Shown here: piece after piece, positions 54,069 through 58,139 of the stretch
Layout: every line of letters begins with the position of its first letter
How positions within the stretch are numbered: position 1 is the stretch's first letter
Source: an uncultured Myxococcales bacterium
GTDB lineage: Bacteria > Myxococcota_A > UBA9042 > DTJE01
Assembly: GCA_903847405.1 (NCBI GenBank)
Contig: CAINDP010000242.1
Span: forward strand, 1-58,139
Direction: 5' to 3'
Length of the DNA stretch: 58,139 nt
Notes under the pieces: generated by a model
What the model was told of the DNA's origin: nothing
What the model saw: the letters and a program-made list of their open reading frames with translations, nothing else
Databases searched by the model: none
Position numbers and translations under genes: made by a program

Positions 54069-54383
54069 GGATCTTCTCTCCGCCTGCCCGGGGCGACCAT
54101 AGACCGTTCGGGGCCGTGCTGCCAAGGCCGCGTCCGCCCCCCGCCGCCCCCTGCCGCCCCGTTTCTTGACAGAGGGGGCCTCGACCGATACATTTCGCGC
54201 CGTTAGCGCCGCGGAGTGCGTGCGTGATCTTGCGTCAGCCTCTTCCGTCACGAATGTATTGTTTCCGGCCGGCGTGCGCCGGTGGGAGAGGGCGTTCGAA
54301 CGCCTGACCCGCGGATGCGCCGGCCGCCCTCCCTCCCGACTCCAGGCTTTCGAACCGGCCGTGCAGGCCGTGCAGGGGGCGTC
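54069..54383. other. 315-nt divergent region with structured metX leader
   Basis: It holds a predicted promoter at 54166-54194 and then a leader of about 180 nt. The leader contains two perfect hairpins: CCGGCG-TG-CGCCGG (54279-54292) and the 14-nt palindrome GGCGTTCGAACGCC near 54293-54306. On the minus strand the second region resembles the T-arm and variable loop of a tRNA (GGTCAGGCGTTCGAAC), but no full cloverleaf forms. No standard SAM-riboswitch core is seen. Confidence 0.45.
54166..54194 (+). promoter_or_regulatory. Predicted sigma70 promoter of metX-thrA
   Basis: TTGACA (54166-54171), a 17-nt spacer and TACATT (54189-54194). The start would be near 54201, leaving a leader of about 180 nt. 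Confidence 0.55.
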
Positions 54384-55436
54384 GTGACCCTTTCACCGGA
54401 AACGAAGACGTGGGACCTGCCCGTGGACCTCGCCCTGGAACTGGGCGGCCGGTTGTCGGGCGTGCGCCTGGCCTACCGGACCTGGGGGACGCTGGACTCC
54501 CGCGGGGCCAATGCCGTCGTGGCCTGCCATGCCCTGACCGGCAACGCCGACGCGGACGAGTGGTGGGCGCCGATGTTCGGACCGGGCCGTGCCCTGGATC
54601 CCGACCGGGACTTCATCGTGTGCTCCAACATCCTGGGATCGTGCTACGGCACCACGGGGCCGACCACCGTCGACCCCGCCACGGGCCTGCCCTACGGGCC
54701 GGACTTTCCCCGGGTTTCCATCCGCGACATGGTGGGCCTGCAGCGCGAACTGCTCCGGGCCCTCGGCGTGCGCCACGTCCGGTGCGTGATGGGCGGGTCG
54801 CTGGGCGGCATGCAGTCCCTGGAATGGGCGGCGATGTACCCCGACTTGGTGGAATCGATCGTCCCGATCGCCATTTCGGGCCGGCACTCGGCCTGGTGCA
54901 TCGGCTGGTCCGAGGCGCAGCGGCAGTCGATCCAGGCGGATCCGCTGTACGCGGACGGCCGGTACGACCCGGAACGGCCCCCGGCGGCAGGCCTGGCGGC
55001 CGCGCGCATGGCGGCCATGGTTTCGTACCGCAGCCGTCCCTCCTTCGACCGGCGCTTCGGGCGGCGGCCCCAGGACGGCACCGACCTGTTCGCGATCGAG
55101 TCGTACCTGCGCTATCAGGGCAGCAAGCTGGTGGGCCGGTTCGACGCCAACACCTACGTGACTCTGACCCGGGCGATGGATACTCATGATCTTGCGCGCG
55201 GGCGAGGCGAATACGCGGAAGCGCTGGCCTCGATCCGGGTCCCGGCCCTGGTCGTGTCCGTGGAATCCGACGTCCTGTATCCGCACGAGGAGCAGCGCGA
55301 ACTGGCCCAGGGCATGCCGCGGGCGACGCTGCTGACCCTGTATTCCGACGAGGGGCATGATGCGTTCCTGATCGAAACCGACTGGTTGAACAGCGCCATC
55401 GCGGACTTCCGGGTCCGCGTCGCGATGGGAGTGTGA
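54384..55436 (+). CDS. metX: Homoserine O-acyltransferase (MetX type)
   Basis: The 350-residue alpha/beta hydrolase-fold enzyme activates homoserine for methionine synthesis. The nucleophile elbow is GGSLGGMQSLEWA, preceded by SNILGSCYGTTGPT. The catalytic Asp lies in SVESDVLYPHEEQ and the His in DEGHDAFL. Whether acetyl- or succinyl-CoA is used cannot be settled from sequence alone. Start GTG 54384 is preceded by a G-rich site. The TGA lies 2 nt before the thrA ATG, forming an operon. Confidence 0.92.
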   Translation: MTLSPETKTWDLPVDLALELGGRLSGVRLAYRTWGTLDSRGANAVVACHALTGNADADEWWAPMFGPGRALDPDRDFIVCSNILGSCYGTTGPTTVDPATGLPYGPDFPRVSIRDMVGLQRELLRALGVRHVRCVMGGSLGGMQSLEWAAMYPDLVESIVPIAISGRHSAWCIGWSEAQRQSIQADPLYADGRYDPERPPAAGLAAARMAAMVSYRSRPSFDRRFGRRPQDGTDLFAIESYLRYQGSKLVGRFDANTYVTLTRAMDTHDLARGRGEYAEALASIRVPALVVSVESDVLYPHEEQRELAQGMPRATLLTLYSDEGHDAFLIETDWLNSAIADFRVRVAMGV

Positions 55437-55438
55437 CG

Positions 55439-57967
55439 ATGGAGCAGGCGAAGATCCGGGTGATGAAGTTCGGCGGCACGTCCGTCGGCAGTTCCGACCG
55501 GCTGCTGCGTGTCGTGGACATCGTGGCCGCCGCCGCCGCCCAGGGACCCGTGGCCATCGTCGTGTCGGCCATGCAGCACACCACCGACCGGCTGATCGAG
55601 GCGGCGGGCCTGGCCGCGCGGGGGAACCGCGATGCGGCCGAGGCGATCATCGACGAAGTGGCGGATCTGACCATCGCGAACGGGCTGCTGACGCTGCAGC
55701 AGATCGAATCGAAGCACGGGGCGCCGGCCCGACGGCCCGAGGTCACGCCCCGCGTCCGGGGGATGCTGGCCGAACTGCGGCAACTGCTGTATGGCGTGTC
55801 CCTGCTGCGCGAGTGCACCGATCAGACCCGCGACCTGGTCCTGTCCTTCGGCGAGCGCCTGTCCGCGACGGTGGTGGCCGAACTGCTGGCGGCCCGGGGC
55901 CTGCCGTCGTTGTTCGTGGACGCCCGGGACTGGGCCGTGACCGACGACCGGTTCGGGGCCGCGGACATCCTGGCCCGCGAAACCTGTGCGCGGCTGGCCG
56001 GGATCACCCCTTCGTGGGAGGGGCGTGTCCCGGTCGTGACCGGCTTCCTGGGCGCGACGGCGGACGGACGGTCCACGACCCTGGGCCGCAACGGATCGGA
56101 CTACACGGCCACGCTGCTGGCGCGATGCCTGGACGCGGCCGAGGTCGTCATCTGGACCGACGTGTCCGGCGTCATGACCGCCGATCCGACCATCGTGGCC
56201 GACGCCTACCCGCTGTCGCGCCTGTCCTACATGGAAGCCCTGGAACTGGTGGACTTCGGCGCCAGCATGTTCCACCCGCGCACCATGATCCCGCTGATCG
56301 AGTCCGGCCTGCCGATGCGCATCCGGAACACGATGCAGCCCGAGGACCCCGGCACGCTGGTCGATGCGACCGGGTCGGGGGACCAGACGACCGCCACGTC
56401 GGTCACGTCGCTGGAGGACCTGGCCTTGCTGGGCGTGCAGGTGCGGCGCATCGCCAAGGGCGCCGCGGTGGGCGGGCGCGTGCTGCGGGCCCTGGAGCAG
56501 GCCGGCCTGACGATCTACATGGCGACGCAGTCGGCCCACGGGCAGGCGGTCGCGGTGGCGCTGCCGCGATGCGAGGTGGCCCGGGGGCTGTCCGCGATCC
56601 GCGAGGCGCTGGAAATCGAACTGCAGCGCGGGGACGTCGAGGAGCCGACGGTCCGGGAACCGGTCACGCTGCTGACCCTGGTGGCCGAGGCCATGGGGCA
56701 GACCCCGAACGTGGCGGGACGATTCCTGCACGGCCTGGGATCGGTGGGCATCAGCATCCGGGCGGTGGCCCAGGGGGCGTCCTCCCGGTCCATTTCCGCG
56801 GTCATCGACGGGGACGACACCCTGGTGGCCGTCCGGACGGTCCACGCGGCCTTCAACTTCGCCCACCAGGAGGTGTCGCTGCTGGTCCTGGGCAAGGGCA
56901 CCGTGGGCAGCCAGTTGCTGGCCCAGATCCACGCGGGCAGCGACCAGCTGGAACGCGATCACGACGTCCTGCTGAGGGTGGTCGGGATCGTCGGGAAGCG
57001 GGGGTCGACCTTCGACGACCGGGGGATCGACCTGGAATCGTGGCAGGCGCGGACGGCCGAGGCCGATGCGGCCGGCGAGCCCGTTCCGGACGTCAACGAC
57101 CTGCTGGAGCGCCTGCGCCGGATGCCGGTGCCGATCCTGGTGGACTGCACGGCGGCCGACGGCATGGAGCGGGTGTACGAGGAGGCCTTCGCCCGGGGCA
57201 TCCACGTGGTCGCGGCCAACAAGAAGCCGCTGACCATCCCGTGGGCCGATCGCGAGCGCCTCATGGGCTCGGCCCGGAAACAGCACCGCTTCTACAACTA
57301 CGAAACCACGGTGGGCGCCAGCCTTCCGGTCATCGACACGCTGAAGAACCTGGTGCGCACGGGCGACCACGTGCGCCTGATCGAAGGGTCGTTCTCGGGG
57401 ACCCTGGGCTACGTCGTCAACGAGATGATGGCCGGCGCGAAACTGTCCGAAGCCGTGCGCAAGGCCCGGGAACTGGGCTACACCGAGCCGAACCCGGCCG
57501 AGGACCTGTCGGGCATGGACGTGGCCCGGAAGGCCCTGATCCTGGCCCGCGAGCTGGGGTTGACGCTGTCGGTTGCGGACCTGAAGGTCGAGCCCCTGGT
57601 GGACACCGGGCTGCCGTCCGACGCGCCGGTCGAGGACTTCTTCGTGGCGCTGCAGGGGCTGGACGACCAGATGTCGGCGCACCTGGAGGCCCTGCGGCAG
57701 GAGGGCAAGTCCCTGCGCTACCTGGCCCGCATCGATCCGTCGGCGGCGGGGACCGGGCGCCCGGTGTGCACGGTCGGCCCCGTGTCCGTGGACGGGGACC
57801 ATCCCTCGACGCGCCTGCGCGGCACCGAGTCCTTCGTCGCGTTCACGACCGAGCGCTACCGTCAGTATCCCCTGCTGGTCCAGGGCGCCGGCGCGGGTGG
57901 TCCCGTGACGGCCGCCGGCGTGCTGGCCGACATCCTCAAGATTTCGATGACGTTGCGGGGGCGGTGA
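55439..57967 (+). CDS. thrA: Bifunctional aspartokinase / homoserine dehydrogenase
   Basis: The 842-residue fusion has an aspartate kinase domain (about 1-290; VMKFGGTSVGSSDR, TTLGRNGSDYTATLLA), a central ACT regulatory region (about 310-450) and a C-terminal homoserine dehydrogenase (about 455-842). The dehydrogenase part has SLLVLGKGTVGSQLLAQ (NAD(P) site) and GTLGYVVNEM with TEPNPAEDLSGMDVARK. It supplies homoserine to MetX directly upstream. ThrA and MetL types cannot be separated by sight; given its partner, a methionine link is likely. ATG 55439 is chosen with GGGAG upstream. Confidence 0.95.
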   Translation: MEQAKIRVMKFGGTSVGSSDRLLRVVDIVAAAAAQGPVAIVVSAMQHTTDRLIEAAGLAARGNRDAAEAIIDEVADLTIANGLLTLQQIESKHGAPARRPEVTPRVRGMLAELRQLLYGVSLLRECTDQTRDLVLSFGERLSATVVAELLAARGLPSLFVDARDWAVTDDRFGAADILARETCARLAGITPSWEGRVPVVTGFLGATADGRSTTLGRNGSDYTATLLARCLDAAEVVIWTDVSGVMTADPTIVADAYPLSRLSYMEALELVDFGASMFHPRTMIPLIESGLPMRIRNTMQPEDPGTLVDATGSGDQTTATSVTSLEDLALLGVQVRRIAKGAAVGGRVLRALEQAGLTIYMATQSAHGQAVAVALPRCEVARGLSAIREALEIELQRGDVEEPTVREPVTLLTLVAEAMGQTPNVAGRFLHGLGSVGISIRAVAQGASSRSISAVIDGDDTLVAVRTVHAAFNFAHQEVSLLVLGKGTVGSQLLAQIHAGSDQLERDHDVLLRVVGIVGKRGSTFDDRGIDLESWQARTAEADAAGEPVPDVNDLLERLRRMPVPILVDCTAADGMERVYEEAFARGIHVVAANKKPLTIPWADRERLMGSARKQHRFYNYETTVGASLPVIDTLKNLVRTGDHVRLIEGSFSGTLGYVVNEMMAGAKLSEAVRKARELGYTEPNPAEDLSGMDVARKALILARELGLTLSVADLKVEPLVDTGLPSDAPVEDFFVALQGLDDQMSAHLEALRQEGKSLRYLARIDPSAAGTGRPVCTVGPVSVDGDHPSTRLRGTESFVAFTTERYRQYPLLVQGAGAGGPVTAAGVLADILKISMTLRGR

Positions 57968-58006
57968 CCGGCTGAACTCGTGGACCTGGACGTCCACGTG
58001 CACGTC

Positions 58007-58139
58007 TCACGATTGATCACTTCTCGAAGCAGTCGCCGCGAGCCAGCCTTCTTCGATGAGAAGCAGCCGTTCGAGGCCGTTCTCAATGACTTCCCAGCCT
58101 GGGTCGCCATTGTGTTTCAGGTGGCCGCCGAGTGCTGCA
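58007..58139 (-). CDS. IS4-superfamily transposase, C-terminal fragment (cut by window edge)
   Basis: The minus-strand frame enters at the right edge and ends at TGA 58009-58007, giving 43 residues. The sequence AALGGHLKHNGDPGWEVIE, then GLERLLLIEEGW, matches the conserved C-terminus of IS4/Tn5-like transposases (L-G-G-x-L-x-x-x-x-D-x-x-P-G-W pattern). The end lies 39 nt past the thrA stop. The remainder, including the DDE triad, is beyond the window. Confidence 0.65.
   Translation of the reverse strand, partial: AALGGHLKHNGDPGWEVIENGLERLLLIEEGWLAATASRSDQS

Noticed and set aside
54200-54383. SAM riboswitch in the metX leader
   Set aside because: No SAM-I, SAM-II or SAH core sequence could be recognised; only simple hairpins are seen.
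54270-54383. Intact tRNA gene on the minus strand
   Set aside because: Only T-arm-like bases match; no canonical U33, D-arm or full acceptor pairing was found.

Overview
This is a GC-rich (about 70%), densely coding chromosomal window. The Tol-Pal, LysM and outer-membrane lipoprotein genes indicate a Gram-negative envelope. The PxxKW cysteine-rich protein, the CXXXY-type CcmE, the CTDC-like cysteine repeats and the many acidic or Cys-rich lipoproteins suggest a member of the former Deltaproteobacteria, most likely Myxococcota or a neighbouring phylum. This placement is inferred from gene content. C-terminal fragments of IS4-like transposases sit at both edges.

Layout. (1) 1-4.9 kb: transposase end, two CpoB-like TPR proteins flanking a Pal-like lipoprotein, a LysM protein and a degenerate GGDEF protein. 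(2) 4.9-8.4 kb: thiSGE on the minus strand, then trxB and nth on the plus strand; nth carries an in-frame palindromic insertion. (3) 8.4-11 kb: a cyclic-2,3-diphosphoglycerate-synthetase-like P-loop protein, an unknown protein and a strongly promoted small protein ending in 15 Ser-His-Gly repeats. (4) 11-17.6 kb: a cytochrome c maturation operon (ccmE, ccmF, two unknowns, ccmA, ccmB, ccmC, ccmD-like) with no ccmG or ccmH. (5) 17.7-24.4 kb: topA, a PduO-type cobalamin adenosyltransferase, hicBA, queE, protoporphyrinogen oxidase and a fumarylacetoacetase-like enzyme. (6) 24.4-28.4 kb: accessory stretch with lipoproteins, a decayed brnT toxin, its surviving antitoxin-like partner and a lipoprotein endonuclease/phosphatase. 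(7) 28.5-36.9 kb: CHASE-PAS histidine kinase, yicC, pyrG, a lipoprotein, thiI and prs. (8) 36.9-45.4 kb: a giant 1826-residue CTDC-repeat lipoprotein, then small Cys-rich, basic and membrane proteins. (9) 45.7-52.8 kb: tandem ATP-grasp protein, dut, pnp, rpsO and dnaA. (10) 52.8-58.1 kb: a lipoprotein and the metX-thrA operon.

The most unusual signal is a family of three about 72-76 nt palindromic elements (8266, 42441 and 51071). They have a conserved nested fold with compensatory base changes. One is inserted in frame inside nth, between the third and fourth iron-sulfur cysteines. One abuts the ribosome binding site of the giant lipoprotein gene. One lies between dnaA and rpsO. The Ser-His-Gly-repeat protein and the fused double ATP-grasp enzyme are the other leading candidates for undescribed biology.

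The core genes work in recognisable modules: thiazole and thiamine assembly (thiSGE, with thiI elsewhere), haem-to-cytochrome maturation (ccm, plus haem synthesis by protoporphyrinogen oxidase), RNA turnover and translation (pnp, rpsO, yicC), nucleotide supply (pyrG, prs, dut) and homoserine/methionine synthesis (metX, thrA). Promoters listed are pattern matches to -35/-10 hexamers with 16-18 nt spacers and have not been tested.
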